Notes: generated by a model not told the origin, from the sequence alone. A stretch of 64,000 nucleotides of DNA from Nitrospinaceae bacterium (GCA_021604505.1 BQJC01000001.1:496001-560000); one strand, 5' to 3'. Positions 11,286 to 20,596 are shown, numbered from the stretch's first letter. Numbers and translations: made by a program.

Positions 11286-11648
11286 TCAGAATGTGAGGAC
11301 ATTGAACCCCTGTTCCTGCAGGTTTCGAAAACTGGTGAGACCGTTTGTGTTGGGGACCGGGTTGTCCCTGATCAAATCGTACCCGGAAGTGTCTCCGCCA
11401 AAAACATCCGCACAGCCGCAGGAGATGCCCTGAATCTTGTCTTCCACCGCTTTAAACAACTCATGGGCAGGGTGGTCCTCCGCTTGCAGGACTTCCGGCC
11501 ATCGGGTTCCTGCTCCCTGGAAGAGGATCGACACTTCCTCTCCCGCTTGCTTGTAGTCGTAAGCGGCGGCCAGGGCGTTAAAGACACGGCCTAAAGATTC
11601 TTCCGATCCGTTTTTTGGGTCTGAAAAAATAGTGATGGCAGTTTTCAT
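11286..11648 (-). CDS. DsrE/DsrF-like family protein
   Basis: A 120-residue cytoplasmic protein with the DsrE fold: ITIFSDPKNGSEESLGRVFNAL at the N-terminus, the strand VSILFQGAGTRW, and the cysteine motif GISCGCADVFGG. DsrE relatives carry persulfides in sulfur metabolism, but many, like this one beside a TetR repressor, are of unknown role. Its start overlaps the tetR stop as ATGA, so translation is coupled. Confidence 0.85.
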   Translation of the reverse strand: MKTAITIFSDPKNGSEESLGRVFNALAAAYDYKQAGEEVSILFQGAGTRWPEVLQAEDHPAHELFKAVEDKIQGISCGCADVFGGDTSGYDLIRDNPVPNTNGLTSFRNLQEQGFNVLTF

Positions 11649-12241
11649 GATTTGTTACTCCTTTTGGTTTTGGGTTTTTTTGAATCAAACGTTAATAATT
11701 GCGGTAAATTTTGAAGGACCCGCGCAAACGGTTTGGTGTCCCCGTTGGCTCGTGCCATGACCAGGGCTCCCTGGATACCGATCAACGCTTCTTCAGCTCG
11801 TTCCTTTGCAACCGCCGGGCTCAAACCGGCTGCGCGCGCGACACGAACGAGCGCTCCGAGCCAGACGGTGAACGACCTCTCGATATGCTGACGAATGGCG
11901 CCACCCCCGTCTCCCAGCGATAGCGAATCCAGTAGACAGGAACGGCGTCCTCCGCCATAGAAATCGCTGAGCCGTTTCGACATTTCCCGAATGCGGGACG
12001 AGGGATCCCCAGACCCGGTCAGGGGCGCCAGGATGTGAAACTCGAACCAATCGTCGGCGCGTTTAAGAACGGCCCCGGCCATTTCTTCTTTTCCGCCTGG
12101 AAAGCGGTGGTAAAGACTGGCGCGCTTGAGCCCGGTCGCTTCCGCAATCCGGCTGAGGCTGGCGCCTTCGTAGCCGTGCAGACGGAACACTTCCGTCAGC
12201 CGGTCCATCAAGTCATCTTCATCGATTTTTCTGGCGGGCAT
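11645..12241 (-). CDS. TetR-family transcriptional repressor (LmrA/YxaF-like)
   Basis: A 198-residue regulator. The N-terminal helix-turn-helix reads YEGASLSRIAEATGLKRASLYHRFPGGKEEM (residues 24-54, given in part), with the SLYHRFPGGKE signature of the LmrA/YxaF branch. The ligand domain has a single cysteine, Cys102, in RRSCLLDSL. It is the first gene of a seven-gene operon, and a 26-bp near-perfect palindrome covers its promoter, so it very probably represses itself and the operon. The reductases and dehalogenase-like enzyme downstream suggest a quinone or halogenated aromatic as inducer; this is inference. GGAGG precedes the ATG at good spacing. Confidence 0.92.
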   Translation of the reverse strand: MPARKIDEDDLMDRLTEVFRLHGYEGASLSRIAEATGLKRASLYHRFPGGKEEMAGAVLKRADDWFEFHILAPLTGSGDPSSRIREMSKRLSDFYGGGRRSCLLDSLSLGDGGGAIRQHIERSFTVWLGALVRVARAAGLSPAVAKERAEEALIGIQGALVMARANGDTKPFARVLQNLPQLLTFDSKKPKTKRSNKS

Positions 12242-12270
12242 TTTGGATCCTCCAAATTTAAGAATGGAAG

Positions 12271-12300
12271 TATTTTAACGAACGTTCGGTAAAATAGCAA
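12271..12300 (-). promoter_or_regulatory. TetR operator overlapping the operon promoter
   Basis: The halves TATTTTAACGAAC (12271-12283) and GTTCGGTAAAATA (12284-12296) form an inverted repeat with 12 of 13 pairs matched and no spacer. On the minus strand the -35 TTGCTA (12295-12300) and -10 TAAAAT (12272-12277) are exactly 17 nt apart with the palindrome between and over them. A bound repressor would block the polymerase directly. Confidence 0.85.
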
Positions 12301-12410
12301 GCCCTTTTTTCAAAAAAATTCCATCGTCAACAAATCGCGGTTTTTAAATATCCAGCGGTTTGAAATTGTATATAAATGCGGGTGCAGGAGTGCCCGTGGG
12401 AAACAAAAGA

Positions 12411-13010
12411 TCAGGTAGGCACGCCGGGAATCGAAGGGGGTTTCCCCTCGGAGGGTGCTTTTTCCTTGGGAGTGTGGATCTGGCTTTCACAAAGCAACAG
12501 CAGGTGAATTCCCAGTTTGGATTTGAACGGTTCCAGCACCGTGTACTTTTCCGCGTTCATGATTGCGTCGACAAGATCCTGAGTCATGATGTTATCGGTG
12601 ATTTTCATTCCCCGATAGATCCAACCCATATCGCCACCCAGCCTTTTGGTCGTGCAATTGCTGTATTTTTTAGCCAGAGTGGCAAAAAACTTTTCCAGCT
12701 TTTCGCGGTCGTGAAACTCCTTGTCCGGGTCATCGGTGGGCTGGTCTGCAAGCTCCTTTTGAAAATCGAGGAGAGTTTGCCGGATCATTTCCGCGGCCTC
12801 GAGTGACGACAACCGGATATTTCGAACCCGGTGCTCCATCGGCTTGTCGGTTTTAAGGACGGCTTTTTTAGGGACGAATACTTTTTTGGGCTTGATCTTT
12901 GGCCGGACCGCCGGTTTGGGGGCGTCTGCCGGCTTTACGGGTTCTTTCGCGGTTTTGTCGCGTTGGTAGACGGTTTTTTCTGGTTCCTTGGGAGACTGTT
13001 CTTCAGACAT
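12411..13010 (-). CDS. Parvulin-type peptidyl-prolyl isomerase domain protein
   Basis: A 199-residue protein with a Lys/Pro-rich N-terminus (about 1-55, many KP and PK steps) followed by a PpiC/parvulin domain: RVRNIRLSSLEAAEMI, FATLAKKYSNC, GGDMGWIYRG and a closing SKLGIHLLLLCESQ, which aligns with the GDLGWF and GxHLI motifs. No signal peptide or lipobox is seen, so it is probably cytoplasmic, unlike PrsA or SurA. Some usual active-site residues look degenerate (IRLSS in place of ILV), so catalysis is not certain. It is transcribed alone or with the HAD gene upstream. Confidence 0.75.
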   Translation of the reverse strand: MSEEQSPKEPEKTVYQRDKTAKEPVKPADAPKPAVRPKIKPKKVFVPKKAVLKTDKPMEHRVRNIRLSSLEAAEMIRQTLLDFQKELADQPTDDPDKEFHDREKLEKFFATLAKKYSNCTTKRLGGDMGWIYRGMKITDNIMTQDLVDAIMNAEKYTVLEPFKSKLGIHLLLLCESQIHTPKEKAPSEGKPPSIPGVPT

Positions 13011-13032
13011 TTCTTTTCTCTTTATAAGATGA

Positions 13033-13054
13033 AAGAAAGTTAAACAACTTTCTT
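13033..13054. other. Perfect inverted repeat upstream of the parvulin gene
   Basis: AAGAAAGTT and AACTTTCTT form a 9-bp stem around AAAC. A second hairpin, TGGCTGAA/TTCAGCCA, spans 13067-13095. Both lie between the HAD gene (ends 13114) and the parvulin gene (starts 13010), so one may terminate the former or regulate the latter. Confidence 0.35.
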
Positions 13055-13113
13055 AATTGGCTGGGATGGCTGAACAACGCACAATTTTTCAGCCAGTAGT
13101 TTAATGCGATACT

Positions 13114-14037
13114 TTAACTGAAGCCAATCGATTCCAGATATTTGATGACCGAACCATTGTTGTTACTGCCTATGATTTCATGCGCGGCCCGCTTCACTTC
13201 AGGAAGCGCATTGGAGACCGCGATAGCGCGCCCCGCGATTTTAAACATGCCGAGATCGTTGAGGTAATCGCCAAAGACCACCACATTATTCAGGGGATGT
13301 TTTAAATACTGGGCCAACAAGCGTATCATATTTGCCTTATTGGCTTGCTGATGGTACGCCTGGAGCCAGTAATACCCCTTGAGCGAAACATCTTCCGCAA
13401 AATAAAGACTGATGTCATCAGGATATTTCTTTTTTAAAGCCTGGTAAACAGGTTTGAGTGTTTTCTTGTTGTCGATCAGCAGAAAGCCGGACACCCTTTC
13501 GTCATCGGCAAGATTGAAATCGTCAACCTGGCAGAGTCTGCCGTCCCCGTCTAGGCTGGTGAGGTAGGCTTTTTCTCCGGGGTTGACCGCTTTACGATAA
13601 TACACGCGATGCCCTTTGCCATTTGAAAAATAGGAATAGATAAAAGGGTGCAGATCCAGAGGCGTCACAATTTTCAACATTTCTTTGACGATCGACTTGG
13701 TGATAAAGTCGGCAAGAAAAACATTCTGCCCTGTGTTGAAATCGGTGAGGTAAACGCCGTTAAATAAAATAGCCGGAATTTTCAGATTGAGGCCTTTGAG
13801 GATAGGGTGGGCCGAGTCGTAATTCCGGGCGGTGGCAATGGTAAAATTGAGACCGCGGTCGATCATGGAGTTGAGGCGGTCAATGGATTCTTTGGAAAGG
13901 GTTCCGGATGAGGAAAGCAGCGTGCCATCCAGATCCGAAATAAACAACAGATTTTTGGGGTCTGTTGTAGTCCAGGTCAATTTTTGCGATTGAGTTGTTG
14001 AATTTTTAGAGAATAAATTTTTAAAAATACCAATCAT
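13114..14037 (-). CDS. HAD-superfamily (Cof/IIB type) hydrolase
   Basis: A 307-residue phosphatase-like protein. Motif I FISDLDGTLLSS gives nucleophile Asp35 and Asp37; TIATARNYDSA is motif II; Lys in the central part and VVVFGDYLNDLGMF (motif IV, GDxxND) complete the active site. The size and cap arrangement are those of Cof-type HAD IIB phosphatases acting on sugar or cofactor phosphates. The substrate cannot be told from the sequence. The N-terminal 28 residues are an extra low-complexity extension. It is divergent from the DUF547 gene. Confidence 0.88.
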   Translation of the reverse strand: MIGIFKNLFSKNSTTQSQKLTWTTTDPKNLLFISDLDGTLLSSSGTLSKESIDRLNSMIDRGLNFTIATARNYDSAHPILKGLNLKIPAILFNGVYLTDFNTGQNVFLADFITKSIVKEMLKIVTPLDLHPFIYSYFSNGKGHRVYYRKAVNPGEKAYLTSLDGDGRLCQVDDFNLADDERVSGFLLIDNKKTLKPVYQALKKKYPDDISLYFAEDVSLKGYYWLQAYHQQANKANMIRLLAQYLKHPLNNVVVFGDYLNDLGMFKIAGRAIAVSNALPEVKRAAHEIIGSNNNGSVIKYLESIGFS

Positions 14038-14243
14038 TCCTTTGCATGCATCGCCAGCTTTGTAATTTATTAAAAAATAATAAGTTACCGCTTTTATTTT
14101 CTTTTTGTGTTCGAATGGTCAGATTAATTGTAAGCTATCATTATATTAATATACTAATGATTCTAAATGGATTGTCAAGTTTGGCCCCCCTTGGCGGCAC
14201 TTTCGGAAGGGGGCCTGAATTTAGAATGTTAGGGAGCAAGGTC

Positions 14244-15035
14244 ATGTCATTAAAAAATAAGATACGGTTATGGGTTCAAGGCGCTTTTTTTTCGTTTTGC
14301 TTGTTCGGTCAGGTTCTCATGGCAGGAGCCTCCGGTTTTTCCGATTGGGACGTGTTGTTAAAAAAATATGTGGGAACGACAACCGTTCACGGCGTGACTC
14401 TGAATGCATTTCCTTATAAGGATTTGAAGGGCGACCCCGGATTCCAGAAGGTGGTGGATCAGCTCAAATCCGCATCGGTTCAGGATTTAACGACCCGGGA
14501 GCAGAAATTATCTTTCTGGATCAATGTTTACAATATTTTGGCGGCAAAAGTGGTGGTGGACAATTATCCGGTCGAAAGCATCAATGATGTAGGCAGTATT
14601 TTCAAAAGAGTGTGGAAACGCCCGGCAGGTGTCGTGGATGGTAAAATGCGCACCCTGGACGAGGTGGAGCACGAAATCCTCAGAAAAATGGGCGACCCCA
14701 GAATCCATGTGGCGATCGTCTGCGCGTCGGTCAGCTGTCCGGACATCCGAAAAGAGGCCTACACTGCTGAGCGGCTTGATGAACAATTGGACGATCAGGT
14801 GCGAAAATTTCTTGAAAATGTCGAAAAAGGCATGAAGATCGATGAAAAGAGAAAGCGGGTTTATCTCTCTTCAATTTTTAAATGGTTTGAGGAAGATTTT
14901 GAATCTCAGGGCGGCGTGATCTCTTTTGTCAGCCGGTACGCTCCGCCTTCTAAGAAGGAAGGTCTTCAGAAATTTGGAAAAAACGTAAAATACCTGGATT
15001 ACGACTGGGATCTGAACGAACTGACCGCCCGATAA
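14244..15035 (+). CDS. Exported DUF547 protein
   Basis: A 263-residue protein. The signal peptide runs MSLKNKIRLWVQGAFFSFCL... to about AGASG, followed by the DUF547 domain: KLSFWINVYNILAAKVVVDN, RVWKRPAGVVDGKMRTLDEVEHEILR and IHVAIVCASVSCPDIR with its conserved cysteines, then KRVYLSSIFKWFEEDF. DUF547 proteins resemble cysteine-peptidase or transglutaminase-like folds, but the activity is unproven. The start at 14244 has AGGGAG upstream and gives a clean signal peptide; a longer frame back to 14046 lacks one. It converges on ftsZ. Confidence 0.85.
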   Translation: MSLKNKIRLWVQGAFFSFCLFGQVLMAGASGFSDWDVLLKKYVGTTTVHGVTLNAFPYKDLKGDPGFQKVVDQLKSASVQDLTTREQKLSFWINVYNILAAKVVVDNYPVESINDVGSIFKRVWKRPAGVVDGKMRTLDEVEHEILRKMGDPRIHVAIVCASVSCPDIRKEAYTAERLDEQLDDQVRKFLENVEKGMKIDEKRKRVYLSSIFKWFEEDFESQGGVISFVSRYAPPSKKEGLQKFGKNVKYLDYDWDLNELTAR

Positions 15036-15092
15036 ATTCGCCCAGAGCCTTTGGGAAGAGGCCAGGGCCACAAGTCTCCGAAGGGGCCGGTC

Positions 15093-16259
15093 TCAATCCG
15101 CGTGTTTTCTTAAAAAAGTTGGAATATCGAAATTCACCGGCATGGAATCGAATTCCGGATTTTCCTCTTTAATCGCCGAGGCCAGACTTTTTAATTGCGT
15201 GTGCGTCGTTTGATTGGTCGTGCCGTCCCTAAGACCTTCCTCTTGAACCGTTTTCTCCATCGGCACCACCAGATGCGGTTTGGTTTTCCGTTCGTTCTTT
15301 TCCTCAAACCCGGTGGCAATGACGGTCACCCGCATTTTTCCCTGCATGTCCGGGTCGATGACCGCCCCAAAGATAATGTGAGCGTCCTCATGAGCGTTTT
15401 CCTGAACAAGCATGGAAGCTTCATTGACCTCCAGCAGTCCCAGGTCCTCACCGCCGGTGATGTTGATAAGAATTCCCTGCGCTCCATCCACGGAAGCTTC
15501 GTCAAGTAGCGGGCTGGAAATCGCTTTTTGCGCCGCTTCCACGGCCCGGTTCTCACCTTCAGCGGTCCCGCTTCCCATGAGGGCTTTGCCCATATTGCCC
15601 ATAATGGCTTTAACGTCCGCGAAGTCCAGATTGATCAGACCTGGAACCACAATGAGGTCGGAGATACTGCACACCGCCTGCTTGAGGACATCATCCACCA
15701 GACCGAAGGCGCCGGTGAAAGAAGTCTGCTTGCCCACAAAACTCAGCAGTTTTTGATTGGGAATGACGATCAGCGTGTCGACGGAGTTTTTTAACTCCAA
15801 AATCCCGGCTTCCGCTTGTTTGGCGCGTTTTCGGCCTTCAAAGCTGAAAGGTTTGGTCACCACGCCCACGGTCAGAGCCCCGATTTCCCTGGCGATTCGG
15901 GAGATGATGGGAGCCGCACCCGTGCCCGTTCCGCCGCCCATGCCGGCGGTGATGAACACCATGTCCGCGCCGTGCAGTGTGTCCCGGATCTGGTTTTCGC
16001 TTTCCTCCGCCGCGCGTTTTCCCACATCCGGGTTGGATCCAGCGCCCAGCCCGCGGGTCAACTCCGTACCGATCTGGATTTTGTCCGGGCACTTGCAGGA
16101 CTCCAGCGATTGGATATCCGTATTGGCGACACTGAACTCCACGCCACGCAGGTTGTCCTTCACCATGGAGGTCACCGCATTGGTTCCTCCACCGCCAACA
16201 CCGACCACCTTTATTTTGGCTGAGTATTCCACATTATTATCGAATTCAATCAAGCCCAT
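15093..16259 (-). CDS. ftsZ: Cell division protein FtsZ
   Basis: Tubulin-like GTPase that forms the Z-ring. Visible motifs are [14 protein letters not shown] at the N-terminus, the tubulin signature [10 protein letters not shown], and the synergy-loop region around [25 protein letters not shown] linker follows, ending in the C-terminal peptide [12 protein letters not shown], which docks FtsA and ZipA-type partners. Its 388 residues are typical. It is the last gene of the dcw cluster, 13 nt after ftsA. Confidence 0.98.
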   Translation of the reverse strand: MGLIEFDNNVEYSAKIKVVGVGGGGTNAVTSMVKDNLRGVEFSVANTDIQSLESCKCPDKIQIGTELTRGLGAGSNPDVGKRAAEESENQIRDTLHGADMVFITAGMGGGTGTGAAPIISRIAREIGALTVGVVTKPFSFEGRKRAKQAEAGILELKNSVDTLIVIPNQKLLSFVGKQTSFTGAFGLVDDVLKQAVCSISDLIVVPGLINLDFADVKAIMGNMGKALMGSGTAEGENRAVEAAQKAISSPLLDEASVDGAQGILINITGGEDLGLLEVNEASMLVQENAHEDAHIIFGAVIDPDMQGKMRVTVIATGFEEKNERKTKPHLVVPMEKTVQEEGLRDGTTNQTTHTQLKSLASAIKEENPEFDSMPVNFDIPTFLRKHAD

Positions 16260-16272
16260 CGTATCCTCCTTT

Positions 16273-17505
16273 TTAAAAGAACTCTTCCGCCCAGTCTTTC
16301 ATGCGGCTGAATATTTTTTCGAATAAGTTTCTGCCCTGGAGTTCGCGGGTGGTTCCCAGTTTATCAACCCGCATTCCGTACTGGATCAACCCCGTACTCG
16401 TGGAGTACATCGGACTGTTCACCACATCAATGAGACCTCCAAGGCCCGTTGGCGGGCCGACCCGGACGGGACATTGAAAAACGCTTTCCGCAAGTTCCGC
16501 CATGCCTTCCATGGAGGCGGCGCCGCCGGTCAGAACGATCCCCGAGGAGATGATTTCCCGGTATCCCGAATTGGTCAGCTCGTGGTCCAGCATGTCGAAC
16601 ATTTCCTTGGCCCGCGCTTCAATGATTTCACTCAATATCTGGCGGGACACCGTTTTAGGTTCTCTTCCCCCGACACTTGAAACCTCGATGGTTTCATCGG
16701 CTCCTACCAACGGTGAATAGGCGCATCCATAAGCGTGCTTGATTTTTTCCGCCTCTGCGTTGGGTGTGCGAAGGCCGATGGCGATGTCGTTGGTCATTTG
16801 CGATCCGGCAATGGTGAGCACGGACGTGTGTTTGATGGCTCCCTGATAAAAAATGGCCATGTCCGAAGTTCCACCGCCGATATCGATCATCGCCACGCCC
16901 AGTTCCTTTTCGTCGCTGGAGAGAACCGATTCGCAGGATGCCAGTTGCTCCAGCACAATGTCCTGCACTCCGAGTCCGGCTTTGTTGACGCATTTCACAA
17001 TATTCTGCGCCGATGTGACCGCCGCGGTGACAATGTGCACCTTGGCTTCCAGACGAACTCCCGCCATTCCTATCGGGTCCTTGATCCCGTCCTGGTTGTC
17101 CACGATGTATTCCTGCGGAAGGACATGAATGACTTCCCGATCCAGGGGAATGGCGATTGCCTTGGCCGCCTCGATCACCCGGTCCACATCTTTCGGGACG
17201 ATCTCTTTTCCTTTCACGGCGATGATACCGTGGCTGTTGAGGCTGTTGATGTGTCCTCCGGCGATGCCCACGAATACCGAATCGATTTCGCATCCGGCCA
17301 TGAGCTCAGCCTCTTCAACAGCGCTTTTTATCGATTCCACGGTGCTGTCGATGTTGACCACAACCCCTTTTCGAAGCCCTCTGGAAGGATACTGGCCGAG
17401 ACCGATGATGTCGGTGACGCCCTCCGAAGTCCGCTCGCCGATAATGCAACAGATTTTGGTGGTGCCGATATCCAGGCCAACGATATAACTATTTTTTTTG
17501 GACAT
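16273..17505 (-). CDS. ftsA: Cell division protein FtsA
   Basis: Actin-like ATPase that tethers FtsZ to the membrane and recruits later division proteins. It begins with the phosphate-1 loop [17 protein letters not shown], has [16 protein letters not shown] (phosphate 2) and [15 protein letters not shown] (adenosine loop), and ends with an amphipathic helix [17 protein letters not shown] that should insert in the membrane. 410 residues. It lies between ftsQ and ftsZ in the standard order. Confidence 0.97.
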   Translation of the reverse strand: MSKKNSYIVGLDIGTTKICCIIGERTSEGVTDIIGLGQYPSRGLRKGVVVNIDSTVESIKSAVEEAELMAGCEIDSVFVGIAGGHINSLNSHGIIAVKGKEIVPKDVDRVIEAAKAIAIPLDREVIHVLPQEYIVDNQDGIKDPIGMAGVRLEAKVHIVTAAVTSAQNIVKCVNKAGLGVQDIVLEQLASCESVLSSDEKELGVAMIDIGGGTSDMAIFYQGAIKHTSVLTIAGSQMTNDIAIGLRTPNAEAEKIKHAYGCAYSPLVGADETIEVSSVGGREPKTVSRQILSEIIEARAKEMFDMLDHELTNSGYREIISSGIVLTGGAASMEGMAELAESVFQCPVRVGPPTGLGGLIDVVNSPMYSTSTGLIQYGMRVDKLGTTRELQGRNLFEKIFSRMKDWAEEFF

Positions 17506-17536
17506 GCACTCGCTTCCTTGCTTTTTCTTTCATCCT

Positions 17537-18421
17537 TCAGGAACTCTCTTTTGGATTCACGACAATTTTATCTTTGAACGACAGGTCAATATATTCGATA
17601 TTTTTTCTATCCTTTTCGAGGGTGTCACGCACGATCAGGAAATTTTTAAAATTAGTCGAAATGGTTTCCAGGCTCATGAACACCTTCATATTTTCTTTTC
17701 CGGTGGTGAAGGTGACCCGCGAAGAGCTGTCAATTTCAGCCGTCTTTATCGGGTCGTCCGCGAAAAAAGACAATTGGTTGAAGTAATGCATGGTTTGCAG
17801 ACTGCTGATGACCCCATCGCCGGCGGCATTCTGGCCCAACACCGTTTCCTCTGCGGTCGGCGGGTGAATGACCAGAGGCAGATTGCGATATGCCGGTGTC
17901 TCAGGCGCGAGAAGCACACCGAAGTTGTCCATGACATAGACCTGATCCAGTTTAATACGGGCGTAAGGTTTTCTTTCTTCCACATGGACGATTATTTTTT
18001 GAGGAAAAACTTTTCTCACCGAAACCGTTCGCACCCAGGGGTGGGCGGCAAGTTTCGTGGACAACCCTTCCAGATCCAGTAAGAAAATATTATCGCCGGT
18101 GACAGGGCCCAGCCACTTCAAGAGTTCGTTTTCAGGAAGTTTCTGATCGCCCGAAAGCGTCACCTGGGAGACAGCGAATCTGGGTGAGGTCGTAAAAAAC
18201 TGAATGCCTAAATAGACCGCATACGCACCGGTAGCTACCAGAACAATATTTGTCAGCCATCGGACACCGGTTTTGGTCAGGCCCCAAAGGGTGGAAAAAA
18301 CATTCTGATTCCTGGAGGAGCCGAAAGCCTTCCCACCCTTTTTTTGTTTTTTGCGCTTTTGCGTGCGCAAAATTCTCCAGGAACCGGTCAGGTTTTTATT
18401 TCCAGCGACTGCGTAGGTCAT
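17537..18421 (-). CDS. ftsQ: Cell division protein FtsQ
   Basis: Bitopic divisome protein of 294 residues. It has a basic cytoplasmic N-terminus (about 1-55), one membrane segment near NIVLVATGAYAVYLGIQFF, then the POTRA domain (VSQVTLSGDQKLPENELLKWL) and the FtsQ beta domain with WVRTVSVRKVFPQKIIVHVEER. It bridges early and late divisome proteins by binding FtsL and FtsB. Its ATG overlaps the ddl stop by one base (TAATG). Confidence 0.95.
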   Translation of the reverse strand: MTYAVAGNKNLTGSWRILRTQKRKKQKKGGKAFGSSRNQNVFSTLWGLTKTGVRWLTNIVLVATGAYAVYLGIQFFTTSPRFAVSQVTLSGDQKLPENELLKWLGPVTGDNIFLLDLEGLSTKLAAHPWVRTVSVRKVFPQKIIVHVEERKPYARIKLDQVYVMDNFGVLLAPETPAYRNLPLVIHPPTAEETVLGQNAAGDGVISSLQTMHYFNQLSFFADDPIKTAEIDSSSRVTFTTGKENMKVFMSLETISTNFKNFLIVRDTLEKDRKNIEYIDLSFKDKIVVNPKESS

Positions 18422-19344
18422 TACGGGTAATCCAATTGAGCTGAATTTAAAATTTCAATCACCAATGCATCGAAATCCATTCCTGCCTGCTTGGCCGCCA
18501 TCGGCAGGAGGCTGGTGGGGGTCATGCCGGGGATGGTGTTCATCTCCAGAATGTAAGGTGTTCCCTTGTCATCGACAATGGCGTCCACCCTCGGAACGCC
18601 TCTTCCTTTAAGGGCACGAAATACCCGGACCGCCGTCTCCTCACATCGGGATATTTCCTCCGCACTCAAGTCCCGAGAAGGGCAGACGTATTCTGTTTTC
18701 CCCTTCGTGTATTTGGCCTCGTAATCGTAAAATTCCGATTTAGGTTTGATATGGACGATGGGCAGGGGGCGTTCCCCATTCATTCCGATGGCCACCAAGC
18801 GGCCGTCGATGAATTTTTCAACCACAACCTCATCGGAATAGGTGAAGGCCTTGTCTAAAGCGTTCTGCCAGTCCTTTTCCTCTTTCACGATCGCGATTCC
18901 AATGCTGGACCCCTGGTTGGACGGTTTGACCACCACCGGCAGATCCAGCGTTCGTGAAGTTTCGTTGTTTTGGCCTTTATAAAACACCTGATAGTCCGCT
19001 GAAGGGATGCCATTAAATTTAAAAATCTCTTTCGATTTGACTTTATCGTACGCAATGGAGCTTCCCAGAACTCCGGACCCGGTATAGGGAATTTTTGCAT
19101 ATTCCAGAATTCCCTGAATGGTCCCGTCTTCCCCGTAGGTGCCGTGAAGCGCAATGAACGCCACTTCGATTTTTGTTTGTTCAAGAGCAAGAGCGATTTT
19201 ATGGTCCACATCAAGGGCCACGGCATCCAGCCCGTTTTTTGTGAGTGCTTGAAAGACGGAGTTTCCCGTGGTCAGCGACACCTCCCTCTCCGGTGACAGG
19301 CCGCCCATCAAAACACCGATTTTTTTTCCTCTCAGATTGTTCAA
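18421..19344 (-). CDS. ddl: D-alanine--D-alanine ligase
   Basis: ATP-grasp enzyme that makes the D-Ala-D-Ala dipeptide for peptidoglycan. Motifs: GVLMGGLSPEREVSLTTG, FIALHGTYGEDGTIQG, VVKPSNQGSSIGIAIV, and the metal-binding end VDAIVDDKGTPYILEMNTIPGMTPTSL (in part). 307 residues, normal. The start is TTG at 19342-19344; a TGA lies five codons upstream in frame and the next ATG would remove the first strand, so TTG is the only sensible start. No clear ribosome binding site is seen. A 162-nt gap with a hairpin separates it from murB. Confidence 0.96.
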   Translation of the reverse strand: MNNLRGKKIGVLMGGLSPEREVSLTTGNSVFQALTKNGLDAVALDVDHKIALALEQTKIEVAFIALHGTYGEDGTIQGILEYAKIPYTGSGVLGSSIAYDKVKSKEIFKFNGIPSADYQVFYKGQNNETSRTLDLPVVVKPSNQGSSIGIAIVKEEKDWQNALDKAFTYSDEVVVEKFIDGRLVAIGMNGERPLPIVHIKPKSEFYDYEAKYTKGKTEYVCPSRDLSAEEISRCEETAVRVFRALKGRGVPRVDAIVDDKGTPYILEMNTIPGMTPTSLLPMAAKQAGMDFDALVIEILNSAQLDYP

Positions 19345-19381
19345 ACGGTTGTGCTTTCAATAAATTTAACGAGGTCCGCCC

Positions 19382-19404
19382 CTGGTCTTTGGCTAAAAGA
19401 CCAG
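19382..19404. other. Hairpin in the murB-ddl gap
   Basis: CTGGTCTTT (19382-19390) pairs perfectly with AAAGACCAG (19396-19404) around a 5-nt loop. It lies 38 nt upstream of the TTG start of ddl in the only sizeable gap of the mur part of the cluster. It has no T-run, so it is more likely an mRNA processing or translation-control element than a terminator. Confidence 0.4.
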
Positions 19405-19506
19405 AGACAAAGGAAGGAGGGGACCCTTTGATTGCGGACCTTTTAAGCTTTGGAACCCTGGCCAACCTCCCAGGACAAGATACAGAATCCCTCCTTGGCG
19501 CTGCCA

Positions 19507-20430
19507 TCATCCCCCCAGGATGACGATTTCCGGTTCGAGTTTCACCCCGGATTTTTCTTCAACCACTTCTTGAATGTGGCTGATCAGATTGCGGACATCC
19601 GCCGCGCTGGCGTTGCCCTTATTGACGATAAAATTGGCATGTTTGAGCGACACACCTGCTTGTCCGACACTGACCCCTTTAAGCCCGGCGGCTTCGATCA
19701 ATCTCCCGGCGCTGTCGCCCGGAGGGTTTTTAAAGATCGATCCCGAGTTGGGCACGGTCAGGGGTTGCTTGGAACTTCTTCTGAACAGGTGGCTGTTCAT
19801 GGTTTCATGGATGCTTTTCATGTCCCCTTTTTCCAGTTCCAGCTCCACTTCAACGATGATTCCCCCTTCGGAAGGAAAGATGGTTTTTCGATACATGAAA
19901 TCGATTTCATCACCTTTCAGCACCTCGACCTCTCCACTCGTGGTGACGCGGGTCACGCTTTTGATAAACGGGCCGATCTCCGTACCTTCAGCGCCGGCAT
20001 TCATGATCACCGCACCGCCTAAAGATCCGGGAATTCCGACCAGACGCTCGATTCCGGACAAAGAATATTTGGCGGCATATTTGGCGAGATAGGAAAGTTT
20101 TACTCCTGCGCCGACACGCAAAGTGGCCTTATCCTTCTTGTCGGCAGATTGTGCGAACACTGGAGGATGGATCGACCGAAAACTATCCTTTAGTGAAATG
20201 ACAATTCCGCGGATGCCGTTGTCCGGCACAAGGAGATTGGTCCCTTCACCCAGGGCGCAGACCGGGGTCTCTCCGTGGTATTTGAAAATAGTTTGCAGGT
20301 CGGAGATATCTTCGGGAAGCACGAAGAAATCCGCGGGTCCTCCGATCCGGATCGAAGTATGAGCCATCAGGAGCTCGTCGCGCCTCACTTCGCCTTTAAT
20401 TTTGGTCAACCAGGGAAAAGGATTGGTCAT
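19507..20430 (-). CDS. murB: UDP-N-acetylenolpyruvoylglucosamine reductase
   Basis: FAD/NADPH enzyme that reduces UDP-GlcNAc-enolpyruvate to UDP-MurNAc. Motifs: AHTSIRIGGPADFFVLPE, ALGEGTNLLVPDNGIRG, the FAD-binding GIPGSLGGAVIMNAGAEGTEIG and the proton-donor region VPNSGSIFKNPPGDSAGRLIEAAGLKG (in part). From the ATG at 20430 the protein has 307 residues, the usual size. The frame is open further back to a TTG at 20568 and an ATG at 20562, the latter with GAGAGG upstream and only about 30 nt from murC; an N-terminal extension of ~44 residues is therefore possible. Confidence 0.95.
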   Translation of the reverse strand: MTNPFPWLTKIKGEVRRDELLMAHTSIRIGGPADFFVLPEDISDLQTIFKYHGETPVCALGEGTNLLVPDNGIRGIVISLKDSFRSIHPPVFAQSADKKDKATLRVGAGVKLSYLAKYAAKYSLSGIERLVGIPGSLGGAVIMNAGAEGTEIGPFIKSVTRVTTSGEVEVLKGDEIDFMYRKTIFPSEGGIIVEVELELEKGDMKSIHETMNSHLFRRSSKQPLTVPNSGSIFKNPPGDSAGRLIEAAGLKGVSVGQAGVSLKHANFIVNKGNASAADVRNLISHIQEVVEEKSGVKLEPEIVILGG

Positions 20431-20596
20431 GGTTTTTCTCTGTCGTAATTTACGTCCCAGGACGGTTTTGGGTAATTCCAGCCGGGTTCGGAGTTGAAAC
20501 CTCTCTCCCACGCCGGATTGGGTAAAGTTTATCAATCTCCGTTTCCATGGTTCCCTCAACATATTCAATGATCCTCTCTGGATATTTTATTTTGTA

